Source: Vibrio rumoiensis (GTDB taxonomy: Bacteria > Pseudomonadota > Gammaproteobacteria > Enterobacterales > Vibrionaceae). Taken from it: a stretch of DNA of 64,000 nucleotides. The stretch is taken from assembly GCF_002218045.2 (NCBI RefSeq), contig NZ_AP018685.1, positions 2,170,001 to 2,234,000 of the forward strand, in the 5' to 3' direction. Position 1 is the first letter of the stretch. Every line of letters begins with the position of its first letter. The notes under the pieces are model-generated. The model was not told where the DNA came from, ran no database searches, and was given only the letters and a program-made list of their open reading frames with translations. Shown here piece by piece: positions 16,019-24,452 of the stretch. The translations under genes were made by a program, and so were the position numbers.

Positions 16019-16519
16019 ATGTCTCGTTATCCGCAGGAAAGAAAAGAAGCAATATTGAAAAAGCTATTACCTCCATACTCTCGTTCAGTGGCGGAAGTAG
16101 CAAAAGAAGAAGGCATCAGTGAAGCAACCCTGTACAATTGGCGTAACGCATTAAGACAGTCAGGAGCCGTTGTGCCAGATAGTAATACTTCCTCCGAGCA
16201 GTGGTCAGCCCAAACTAAGTTAGCTGTAGTTGCTGAAACCTTTTCCATGACAGAGCATGAGTTAAGTCAGTATTGTCGTGAAAAGGGGCTTTACCATGAG
16301 CAGATCAAAGAGTGGCGCAGCGAATGTATGCACGGTTTCATGACTCAAAAAGAACGAGAAGCGGAAGCCAAGAAACAGGCAAAAGCGGACAAACATGAAA
16401 TAAAAGAGTTGAAGAAAGAACTCCGTTACAAAGAAAAAGCGCTGGCAGAAACCACTGCTCTTCTGGTGCTGAGAAAAAAGCTCAGAGCCTTTTACGGGGA
16501 AGAACCCGAGGACGATTAA
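16019..16519 (+). CDS. IS3-family transposase orfA
   Basis: 166 aa. N-terminal helix-turn-helix for binding the terminal repeats (VAEVAKEEGISEATLYNWRN), a second helical region, and a long charged coiled-coil (KREAEAKKQAKADKHEIKEL) like the leucine-zipper region of OrfA. Near its end, codons AGA-AAA-AAG form the slippery heptamer A_AAA_AAG (16474-16480), which would switch ribosomes to the -1 frame of orfB to make the full transposase. Confidence 0.85.
   Translation: MSRYPQERKEAILKKLLPPYSRSVAEVAKEEGISEATLYNWRNALRQSGAVVPDSNTSSEQWSAQTKLAVVAETFSMTEHELSQYCREKGLYHEQIKEWRSECMHGFMTQKEREAEAKKQAKADKHEIKELKKELRYKEKALAETTALLVLRKKLRAFYGEEPEDD
16474..16480 (+). promoter_or_regulatory. Programmed -1 frameshift heptamer of the IS3 transposase
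   Basis: A_AAA_AAG in the zero frame of orfA. A -1 slip leads into KKAQSLLRGRTRGRLTSTDE and on into orfB without a stop, so orfB needs no start codon of its own. Confidence 0.75.
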
Positions 16520-17552
16520 CCTCAACCGATGAAAGGCAAAGTTTGGTTGCACTCATCCATGAGGCTCGTCAAAACGGCTGTCGCTTAGAGAATGCCTGTC
16601 ATGAAGCTGAGATCGATTTACGGACTTACCGTCGCTGGTATCAGAGCGGTGAAATACAGGAAGATCAAAGGCCGATAGCGACACGACCAGAGCCAGTAAA
16701 CAAGCTCTCGAAGCAAGAAAGGCAGTTGATCGTTGAAGTCAGTAACGCACCTGAATACGCGAGTTTACCACCGAGTCAAATCGTCCCAACCTTGCTGGAT
16801 AAAGGTGAATATATCGCATCAGAATCGAGTTTTTATCGGGTTTTGAAAGCAGAAGGTCAACTCAACCATCGAGGTCGCCAACGTAGTCGGAAAAAATCAT
16901 CGAGACCAACAAGTTACACCGCTACAGGGCCGAATCAGGTTTTCACTTGGGATATTACGTACATGCCGTCAGGGGTTCGTGGTCAGCATTATTATCTGTA
17001 CATGATCGAAGATATTTATAGCCGAAAAATCGTTGGGTATGACGTCTATGACCGAGAGTGCGGAGAGTTGGCAGCTCAGTTACTGCAACGAACCTTGATG
17101 CGAGAGCAATGCTTCAATCAGTCTCTGGTTCTGCATTCCGATAATGGCGCTCCAATGAAATCATTGAGTTCAAAGCTAAGATGGAAGAACTGGGCATTAT
17201 CTCGTCCTACAGTCGCCCACGAGTCAGCGATGACAATCCGTATGTGGAATCCTTATTCCGCACATTGAAATATGTGCCGAATTGGCCATCAAAAGGTTTT
17301 ATTGATCTAGACGTATGTCGAGCTTGGGTAGCTGAATTCGTTGTCTGGTATAACACCGAACACAAACATAGTCGCTTAAACTTTGTCACACCATCAGAGC
17401 GCCATAGTGGAAAAGACAAGCAAATCTTGGAACGTCGAGCAAAGGTGTTGATGGAACATCGCCAGAAAAGACCAGAACGCTGGTCAGGGAAAATCAGGAA
17501 CAGTGAGCCGATCGGAGAAGTTCATCTGAACCCAGAAAAAGAAGCTGCTTGA
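16478..17552 (+). pseudogene. IS3-family transposase orfB, frameshifted in the catalytic domain
   Basis: DDE integrase-type catalytic part. The first stretch, readable from the slippery site to about 17165, contains the first two catalytic Asp (FTWDITYMPS; LHSDNGAPM). The frame then changes near 17155-17170, and the rest, with the catalytic Glu (PYVESLFRTLKY), continues in another frame to 17552. A loss of one base there is the simplest explanation; this is not a normal frameshift position, so the transposase is probably dead. Confidence 0.8.
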
Positions 17553-17584
17553 TAATTAAGCAAGTAGTGACAACTACCTTGAAA

Positions 17585-18261
17585 AACACCGATAATGTCT
17601 TGTTTTTAATAAAAATTCAATACGGTTTTGACATCGTGGGCAAACCCATTAAACAGAGTTAATGGAATACACCAGCCCCGTCCAACACAACCGAAGACGT
17701 TGCAGAAAATTGCGTAGCAAGGCATAGCTTGGTAACTAAAACCGCCACCCCACCACATAGCCTTGCGGATTAGGTTTTATAAGGCAAAACCCCACTAAAT
17801 AATAACAATGGAGCATTTGCGCTAAACGATATTGGGGCAAAAGTGAGTTAAACTTACCTACTAGGGGATGAAGATAAACTCTCATTTTACGTTAATTTCA
17901 TTAGTGCAAGAGAACATTGAGCAGTGCGGTGGATTCGCTACTCAATCAATGTTCAAATAAAATCATTGCAAAAATTTAGCTCTCAACAAGCTGTAGGAGA
18001 TCCTGAACTACGCTCGTTCCTCACTATTCAGGATGACGATATATCTATGTAGTTTAAGCTTTGAAGTACAACGTGAATTCAGGGATAGAGCAATTCCCAA
18101 CCTCGCCATCCCGCACATGATCCTAAGCGAAGAAGATGCGGGATCTCGCTTTCACGTAAGTTTCATTGGTGTGAAAGATTCCGGATAATTTGTCCCTCAT
18201 TTCCGGAATGACAGGTTTTAGCATAGTCAAAGCCTAGAGTATGACTTGGGTAAAAAACAAA
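17585..18261. other. Non-coding junction between copper island and core chromosome
   Basis: About 680 bp with no supportable gene. The first 200 bp contain a compact GC-richer block (about 17680-17780) with stops in the frames I followed on the minus strand; I cannot identify it. The second half holds three palindromic units described separately. No Tn7-like end repeats or tRNA were recognised. Confidence 0.6.
18000..18209. repeat. Three imperfect palindromic intergenic repeat units
   Basis: Unit 1: ATCCTGAA (18000-18007) pairs with TTCAGGAT (18027-18034). Unit 2: ATCCCGCA (18108-18115) pairs with TGCGGGAT (18137-18144), in the opposite orientation. Unit 3: ATTCCGGA (18178-18185) pairs with TCCGGAAT (18202-18209). 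Units 1 and 3 share a loop of the type CGTTCCTCA / TGTCCCTCA and a trailing GGATGACG / GAATGACA. They look like members of one short repeat family. Confidence 0.65.
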
Positions 18262-18291
18262 AAGGTCGCTAGACTTTCATCTAACGACCTT
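18251..18291 (-). terminator. Intrinsic terminator of the murJ-ispH operon
   Basis: Stem AAGGTCG (18262-18268) with CGACCTT (18285-18291), extended by TAGA/TCTA inside. On the minus strand it is followed by TTTTTGTTTTTT. It lies 60 bp beyond the ispH stop. Confidence 0.85.
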
Positions 18292-18350
18292 ATTAGATTT
18301 TTCTCGAACCATCTCTTCCGAGCAGCGAGAAACGTCTTTTCCGAGTCCCG

Positions 18351-19307
18351 TTATTCTACATTTTTGATTTGCAGCTCTTTTGGCACTTCAAAAAACATGT
18401 TTTCTTCACGCCCTAATACTTCCTCGACATCACGCCCGCCAAGCTCTTTGATGCGATCAATAATTTGATTGACCAACTCTTCAGGAGCCGATGCGCCAGC
18501 CGTCACGCCAACTTTGGTTTTACCATCAAACCAAGCAGGATTGATATCTTCAGGACAATCGGTGAGATAACCCGGCGTACCCAGCTTTTCTGATAATTCT
18601 TTTAAGCGAGTTGAGTTTGACGAGTTTTTCGAGCCAACCACAACCATCACATCAACACTACCAGCTAAAATACGAACTGCGTCTTGGCGGTTTTGTGTCG
18701 CGTAACAAATATCATCTTTGCGCGGCCCTTGAATTTCTGGGAAGGTTTTACGTAACGCGTCAATCACATCAGAGGTTTCATCTACCGATAACGTTGTCTG
18801 GCTAACATAATGTAAGTGAGTAGGATCTTTTACCACTAGCTTAGCGACATCTTCAGGACGCTCAACCAAGTACATTCCACCGGTTTCACTGGCGTATTGC
18901 CCCATAGTACCTTCGACTTCTGGGTGGCCAGCGTGACCGATTAACACCACTTCCATATTACGGCGACTCGCACGAGCCACTTCCATATGAACTTTAGTTA
19001 CCAGAGGGCAAGTGGCATCAAATACGGTTAATTGACGTTCTTTCGCTTCTTGACGAACCGCTTGTGATACACCGTGAGCAGAAAAAATCACAATATTATC
19101 GTCAGGCACTTCCGATAATTCTTCAACAAATACCGCGCCACGTTGCTTTAAGCCTTCAACCACAAAACGATTGTGTACCACTTCATGACGAACATAAATC
19201 GGTGGCTGATACATTTCTAACGCACGTTCAACAATGCTAATCGCTCGATCAACACCAGCACAAAAACCACGCGGGTTGGCTAACAAAATTTTCATGTCTT
19301 GGCTCAT
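18351..19307 (-). CDS. ispH: 4-hydroxy-3-methylbut-2-enyl diphosphate reductase IspH
   Basis: Last enzyme of the MEP isoprenoid pathway: a [4Fe-4S] enzyme converting HMBPP to IPP and DMAPP. 318 aa from the ATG at 19307; an alternative ATG at 19295 (MKILLANPRGFCAG) matches the E. coli start. Cluster Cys are in NPRGFCAGVDRA, FDATCPLVTKVH and DDICYATQNRQ, with the conserved HEVVHN and TAGAS segments. Final gene of the murJ-ribF-ileS-lspA-fkpB-ispH block, the same order as in E. coli from ribF onward. Confidence 0.97.
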   Translation of the reverse strand: MSQDMKILLANPRGFCAGVDRAISIVERALEMYQPPIYVRHEVVHNRFVVEGLKQRGAVFVEELSEVPDDNIVIFSAHGVSQAVRQEAKERQLTVFDATCPLVTKVHMEVARASRRNMEVVLIGHAGHPEVEGTMGQYASETGGMYLVERPEDVAKLVVKDPTHLHYVSQTTLSVDETSDVIDALRKTFPEIQGPRKDDICYATQNRQDAVRILAGSVDVMVVVGSKNSSNSTRLKELSEKLGTPGYLTDCPEDINPAWFDGKTKVGVTAGASAPEELVNQIIDRIKELGGRDVEEVLGREENMFFEVPKELQIKNVE

Positions 19308-19379
19308 CTTTTTCGGTCACTTAAGTGGCAATGAATGGCGCTATTCTACCTATTCGTTAGTCACTGGCAACCACTAGTA

Positions 19380-19808
19380 TTAAGCAACCTCTAAAATTTC
19401 CACCTCAAAAATGACATCTTGGCCGACAAGTGGATGATTAAAATCAACCTTAACTGATTCGCCTGTCACATCTGAAATGATCCCCGGGATTTCCATTCCA
19501 TCCGCACCATTGAAAGCCATGATGGTGCCAACTTCTAGCTCTTGACCATTAAACCGGCTTTTATCCATATATTGAATAAAATCTGGATTAGGCTCACCAA
19601 ACGCATCTTTGGCTTCAAGCTCTATCGCTTTGCTTTCTCCAGTGGTTAAACCGATAAGACATGTTTCAAAGTTTGGACTCAAGCTCCCGTCGCCCATCGT
19701 AAATTTAGCCGCTTTACCCATGTTGTGGGTACTATCCGCCACCGAGCCATCTTTTAGCTTAATAGTGAAATGCAAAGTTACCGTACTATTTTCTGTAATT
19801 ATCGACAC
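19380..19808 (-). CDS. fkpB: FKBP-type peptidyl-prolyl isomerase FkpB (SlpA)
   Basis: 142-aa SlyD-like FKBP with an inserted flap domain. Seen: VTLHFTIKLKDGSVADST at the start, FETCLIGLTTGE, EAKDAFGEPNPDFIQYM, and NHPLVGQDVIFEVEILEV at the end. Cytoplasmic prolyl isomerase/chaperone. It lies between lspA and ispH as in E. coli, about 70 bp before ispH. Confidence 0.93.
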   Translation of the reverse strand: MSIITENSTVTLHFTIKLKDGSVADSTHNMGKAAKFTMGDGSLSPNFETCLIGLTTGESKAIELEAKDAFGEPNPDFIQYMDKSRFNGQELEVGTIMAFNGADGMEIPGIISDVTGESVKVDFNHPLVGQDVIFEVEILEVA

Positions 19809-19885
19809 GAAAAATCCTTATTCTTTAAAATCATCTTTACCCGAGAAACGAGATTCGAGCCACGAGAAACGTTAACGAATTATAT

Positions 19886-19917
19886 AAAAAAACGCCACTG
19901 GAAAACCAATGGCGCTT
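19886..19917 (-). terminator. Terminator-like hairpin after lspA
   Basis: CGCCACTGG (19893-19901) pairs with CCAATGGCG (19906-19914) with one G-T pair. On the minus strand a T7 run follows (19886-19892). It lies between lspA and fkpB, so it may lower expression of the distal fkpB-ispH pair. Confidence 0.75.
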
Positions 19918-19941
19918 TTAAACTGAGGCTTGAGTAACGAA

Positions 19942-20445
19942 TTAGCTTTCTGGTTGCTCTTTTTTAGAACGAAAACCATCAATCACAATCATAACCGCAC
20001 CAATACAAATGGCAGAATCTGCCAAGTTAAAGGCTGGCCAGTGATAATCACCCCAGAAGAAATCCAGATAATCGACCACAAAACCATGAACAATTCGGTC
20101 AAATACGTTGCCAAGTGCGCCGCCGATGACCAAAGCATAAGCAATATTATTCCAACGCTCAGTAGCAGGTAGCTTACGCATCCAAAACAACAACATCGCA
20201 GTCACAGCAAAGGCAATGCCAGAAAACAACCAACGTTGCCAACCTTCTTGATCGCTTAAGAAGCTAAATGCTGCACCTAGGTTATGCACATAAAGTAGAT
20301 TAAAGAACGGCAACACTTCAATACGGTTGGCCCAACCGTATCCCATGTTATCCATCACCACTAACTTAATGCCAATGTCTAAGCAAAACACCAGAGCCGC
20401 TAGCCATAGCCAGCGAAGCCCTGTTTGTTTAATAAGCTTACTCAT
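19942..20445 (-). CDS. lspA: Prolipoprotein signal peptidase LspA
   Basis: Inner-membrane aspartyl protease removing signal peptides from lipoproteins after Lgt has acted. 167 aa from the ATG at 20445 (MSKLIKQTGLRWLWLAALVF), which begins 1 nt after the ileS stop; a longer frame from 20478 would overlap ileS and is not preferred. Four membrane segments are visible. Catalytic Asp regions are GGALGNVFDRIVHG and VVDYLDFFWG, and the family run FNLADSAICIGA follows. Confidence 0.96.
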   Translation of the reverse strand: MSKLIKQTGLRWLWLAALVFCLDIGIKLVVMDNMGYGWANRIEVLPFFNLLYVHNLGAAFSFLSDQEGWQRWLFSGIAFAVTAMLLFWMRKLPATERWNNIAYALVIGGALGNVFDRIVHGFVVDYLDFFWGDYHWPAFNLADSAICIGAVMIVIDGFRSKKEQPES

Positions 20446-20446
20446 A

Positions 20447-23305
20447 TTATGCGAACTTACGGACTTCGCCGTCGCCATCTACGTTTGAAACACAACGGCC
20501 ACAGATCGTTTCATGACCTGCAATCGTGCCCACATCCGCCACATGGTGCCAACAACGGTCACACTTCTCAGCTTCTGAAGCGGCAACTTCAACAAACAAA
20601 CCTTCAAGTTCAGTTTCTTTGGCTGAGTCGTTTTTCTCGCTAAGCGGCTTAACTTGTGCTTTTGAGGTTAGTAGTACGAAACGTAACTCATCTTCAAGCT
20701 TGTTAATCATTGCCGCTAGTGCATCATCTGCATACAAAGTCACTTCGGCTTGCAGTGAACCACCAATGGTTTTGTCGTTACGTGCCGCTTCTAAGAACTT
20801 GTTCACTGAAGCACGCACCGTTTGGATTTGAGACCAGAACTCATTGTTAAGTTCTTCTCCTTCCGCTAGACCGAATAAACCGTCGAACCACTCACCAGTA
20901 AATACGAACTTATCGCGCGCTTCACCATTTGGTAGTTTGGCTGGCATTTCATTCCAGATTTCATCGGCGGTGAATGACATGATAGGCGCCATCCAACGAA
21001 CTAATGCTTCTACGATGTAGTAAAGCGCCGTCTGACAGCTACGTTGTGCGTGGCCACCTTGTTTCGCGGTGTATTGACGGTCTTTAATCACGTCTAAGTA
21101 GAATGAGCCCATTTCAATTGAACAGAACTGCATTAAACGCTGCGTTACACCGTGAGTATTGTACTCTTCGTAGGCTTTAACAATTTCCGTTTGCGCCGCT
21201 TGAGCACGAGCAACCGCCCAACGATCCAGTGCCACCATATCTTCAGGGGCGACCATATCGGTTGCTGGGTTGAAACCATTTAAGTTCGCTAAGAAGAAGC
21301 GCGCTGTGTTACGAATACGACGATACGCATCGGCGCTACGCTTTAGGATTTCATCCGAAACCGCCACTTCACCAGTGTAATCGGTAGAAGCCACCCATAG
21401 ACGTAAAATGTCAGCACCAAGCTTGTTAGTCACATCTTTTGGCGCAACCACGTTACCGATAGATTTTGACATCTTACGGCCATTGCCATCAACCACGAAA
21501 CCGTGAGTTAGCACTTGTTTGTACGGCGCTTCATCCTTCATTGCGATCGATGTGATCAATGATGATTGGAACCAACCACGGTGTTGATCCGAACCTTCAA
21601 GGTACAGATCAGCGCTGTTGCCGTTGAACTCATCACGATTATCTACAACAGCGTAGTGAGTCACACCAGAGTCAAACCATACATCTAAGGTATCAAGTAC
21701 TTTCTCGTAATTAGCAGCGTCCGCTTCGCCCATCAATTCAGCGGCATCGACATCCCACCAAGCTTGAATACCTTTTTCTTCTACTAGCTTAGCGACTTTC
21801 TCGATAAGCTCAGGAGAGTTAGGGTGCAATTCAGCGGTTTCTTTGTGTACGAATAAAGCAATTGGCACGCCCCAAGTACGCTGACGAGAGATACACCACT
21901 CAGGGCGACCTTCGATCATACCTTCAATACGGCTTTGACCCCACTCAGGCATCCACTCAACATTTTTGATAGCACCTAATGCTTTAGAACGTAAACCCGC
22001 TTGATCCATCGATACGAACCATTGTGGCGTCGCACGGAAAATGATCGGAGTCTTGTGACGCCAGCAATGTGGGTAGCTGTGTTCATAAGCGTGATGATGT
22101 AAAAGCGCGCCTTTTTCTTTCAATACTTCAAGTACAGAATCGTTAGCTTTAAAGACGTGTTGACCCGCAAATAACTCAGTATCTGGCAAGTAAACGCCGT
22201 TAGAACCAACAGGGTTAGCCACTTCTAGATCGTATTGTTTACCTACCACAAAGTCTTCTTGACCATGGCCAGGAGCGGTATGCACCACACCAGTACCAGA
22301 ATCGGTCGTAACGTGATCGCCCAATACCGCAGGAACACTGAAATCGTAGAATGGGTGAGCAAATTGCGTTAACTCAAGATCTTTACCAGTGGCAAAACCT
22401 AGGTTGTGGAAATGCTCGATACCAGCGCGATCCATCACAGATTTAGCAAGTTCTGATGCCACGATAATACGTTCTGCTTTATGCTCGCCGTGCGCTTCAA
22501 CTTGGATTAATACGTATTCCAAATCGTCACGTAAACATACTGCGCGGTTTGCGGGTAGTGTCCAAGGGGTAGTTGTCCAGATAACAATCGATACATCACC
22601 TTCACCTTGATGACCTTCTTTGCAATCAAACTTAGCGATGGTTGCAGCTTGATCAGCGGCTTTAAAACGCACATCGATCGAAGGTGATACTTTATCTTTA
22701 TATTCTACTTCCGCTTCTGCGAGTGCTGAACCACAATCTGTACACCAGTGAACAGGTTTGAAACCTTTCAATAAATGGCCTTGGTCAGCAATTTTTCCTA
22801 GCGCGCGGATGATGTTGGCTTCAGTGCCAAAATCCATAGTGCGGTATGGTTTATCCCACTCGCCCATGATACCCAAACGCTTAAAGCTTTCTTTTTGCCC
22901 CTCAACTTGGCCAGCCGCGTATTTACGACATTCTTCACGGAATTCTGCTGCCGAGATTTTTTGGCCTGGTTTGCCTTTTTTCTTCTCAACCATTAACTCA
23001 ATTGGAAGACCGTGGCAGTCCCAACCTGGAACATACGGCGCATCAAAGCCTGAAAGGGTCTTTGATTTAATAATAATATCTTTAAGAATCTTGTTTAGCG
23101 CATGACCAATATGAATATCACCGTTGGCGTATGGAGGGCCATCGTGTAATACGAAGGATTTTTTACCTTTCTTTGCAGCACGGATTGCGCCGTAAAGATC
23201 TTCTTTGTACCAACGCTTAAGCATTTCTGGCTCACGATTGGCCAGATTTCCACGCATTGGAAACCCTGTTTCAGGTAGATTCAGAGTATCTTTATAGTCA
23301 GTCAT
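20447..23305 (-). CDS. ileS: Isoleucyl-tRNA synthetase
   Basis: Class I synthetase, 952 aa. HIGH motif in ANGDIHIGHALNKILKD, KMSKS motif in GRKMSKSIGNVV, the editing domain between (WTTTPWTLPANRAV, DSGTGVVHTAPGHGQEDF), and a C-terminal zinc finger with two Cys pairs (CDRCWHH...CGRCVSN). It charges tRNA-Ile in the cytoplasm. It lies between ribF and lspA in the conserved operon. Confidence 0.98.
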   Translation of the reverse strand: MTDYKDTLNLPETGFPMRGNLANREPEMLKRWYKEDLYGAIRAAKKGKKSFVLHDGPPYANGDIHIGHALNKILKDIIIKSKTLSGFDAPYVPGWDCHGLPIELMVEKKKGKPGQKISAAEFREECRKYAAGQVEGQKESFKRLGIMGEWDKPYRTMDFGTEANIIRALGKIADQGHLLKGFKPVHWCTDCGSALAEAEVEYKDKVSPSIDVRFKAADQAATIAKFDCKEGHQGEGDVSIVIWTTTPWTLPANRAVCLRDDLEYVLIQVEAHGEHKAERIIVASELAKSVMDRAGIEHFHNLGFATGKDLELTQFAHPFYDFSVPAVLGDHVTTDSGTGVVHTAPGHGQEDFVVGKQYDLEVANPVGSNGVYLPDTELFAGQHVFKANDSVLEVLKEKGALLHHHAYEHSYPHCWRHKTPIIFRATPQWFVSMDQAGLRSKALGAIKNVEWMPEWGQSRIEGMIEGRPEWCISRQRTWGVPIALFVHKETAELHPNSPELIEKVAKLVEEKGIQAWWDVDAAELMGEADAANYEKVLDTLDVWFDSGVTHYAVVDNRDEFNGNSADLYLEGSDQHRGWFQSSLITSIAMKDEAPYKQVLTHGFVVDGNGRKMSKSIGNVVAPKDVTNKLGADILRLWVASTDYTGEVAVSDEILKRSADAYRRIRNTARFFLANLNGFNPATDMVAPEDMVALDRWAVARAQAAQTEIVKAYEEYNTHGVTQRLMQFCSIEMGSFYLDVIKDRQYTAKQGGHAQRSCQTALYYIVEALVRWMAPIMSFTADEIWNEMPAKLPNGEARDKFVFTGEWFDGLFGLAEGEELNNEFWSQIQTVRASVNKFLEAARNDKTIGGSLQAEVTLYADDALAAMINKLEDELRFVLLTSKAQVKPLSEKNDSAKETELEGLFVEVAASEAEKCDRCWHHVADVGTIAGHETICGRCVSNVDGDGEVRKFA

Positions 23306-23366
23306 CGATTCTTAATTCCGTTACATTGGGCGATATTAAATAAGGATTTTCTTAGAGATTTAACGC

Positions 23367-24350
23367 TTACTTAGCTATCTCTGAAAATATGTTATGTTCA
23401 AGTAACCACACCCTTGCTACTTGAGCATCTAATTCTATTTGTTGCTTCAGCAAATCGAATGAATCAAATTTTTGTTCATCACGAATTTTATGGAGCAGTA
23501 TAACTTCAAGTTGCTTGCCGTATAAATTCTGCTTGAAGTCAAACAAGTGCACTTCAAGTTGTTGGCGAATACCATTGACCGTTGGCCTATTACCAACATT
23601 CGCCACACCACCAATAACCGCGTTGTCATCGGCTCCAACCACCTTCACTACATAGACACCTGAAACCGGTGACACGTTACGCTTCAGTGGAATGTTTGCC
23701 GTTGGAAAACCAATCGTTCGGCCTAATTTTCGACCATGCGATACACGACCATTGATACTGTAGTCACGGCCTAGCATTGTCGCGGCAGCCGCCAAGTCAT
23801 CACAAGCGAGAGCCTGACGAATCGCGGTACTACTCACTCGTACAGGTGAATCGACTTGCTCGGCAATATTGGCTGGCATACAAAAGCTTTGGGTATTCAC
23901 GACATTAAATCCGTACTTATCCGCCGCCTTTTGCAAGTCAGAAAAACCACCTTGGCGATTTTTACCAAAACAAAAATCATCACCAACGACTAGAAACTTA
24001 ACCCCAAGCTTGTTAACGAGCAATTCACTAATAAAGTCTTCAGGGCTTAGGTTGGCAAACTTTTGATTAAAATTAACACACAATAAACGGTCAATTTTAC
24101 ATTTGGATAATTGAGCAAATTTATCACGTAGTCGAGTTAGTCTTGCTGGCGCAGCTTGCTTCGCAAAAAACTCCATTGGCTGAGGCTCAAATGTCATCAC
24201 AACCGAAGGTAATCCTAAAGTCTCAGCTTGTTCACAAAGTTGCTTTAATACTTGTTGATGCCCTAAATGGACCCCATCAAAATTACCAATGCTGAGAACA
24301 CATCCTGAGTGATGTGTCTTAATATTGTGAATGCCTCGAATCAATTCCAT
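23367..24350 (-). CDS. ribF: Bifunctional riboflavin kinase / FAD synthetase
   Basis: Converts riboflavin to FMN and FMN to FAD. 327 aa from the ATG at 24350 (MELIRGIHNIKTHHSGCVLS), matching the E. coli start; the longer frame begins at a TTG in the leader. N-terminal adenylyltransferase with SIGNFDGVHLGHQQVL and VSSTAIRQAL; C-terminal kinase with YSINGRVSHGRKLGRTIGFP and TANI. Part of the murJ-ispH operon. No FMN riboswitch is visible upstream. Confidence 0.96.
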   Translation of the reverse strand: MELIRGIHNIKTHHSGCVLSIGNFDGVHLGHQQVLKQLCEQAETLGLPSVVMTFEPQPMEFFAKQAAPARLTRLRDKFAQLSKCKIDRLLCVNFNQKFANLSPEDFISELLVNKLGVKFLVVGDDFCFGKNRQGGFSDLQKAADKYGFNVVNTQSFCMPANIAEQVDSPVRVSSTAIRQALACDDLAAAATMLGRDYSINGRVSHGRKLGRTIGFPTANIPLKRNVSPVSGVYVVKVVGADDNAVIGGVANVGNRPTVNGIRQQLEVHLFDFKQNLYGKQLEVILLHKIRDEQKFDSFDLLKQQIELDAQVARVWLLEHNIFSEIAK

Positions 24351-24452
24351 ACGGTTTTTATTTACCAAATTTTTGCTTCGCGTTAAACCGGCGAATTATA
24401 TACGTAATGCCCTTAAGATGCGAGCATCACGCGCCTTTGATCTTGTTCTCAA

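Larger units (their letters stand above)
15960..17584 (+). mobile_element. IS3-family insertion sequence (inactive copy)
   Basis: About 1.6 kb, bounded by inverted repeats whose inner parts match well: left CAGGATAGTTGTCACT, right (reading inward) CAAGGTAGTTGTCACT. It contains orfA, a canonical A_AAA_AAG slippery site, and an orfB broken by a second frameshift. The outer ends are approximate, and I see no clear flanking direct repeat. It separates the TnsE-like remnant from the core chromosome, which is consistent with a deletion having occurred at this element. Confidence 0.85.

Noticed and set aside
18241..18468. 75-codon plus-strand frame over the ispH end
   Set aside because: It runs through the ispH terminator and antisense to ispH; shadow frame.
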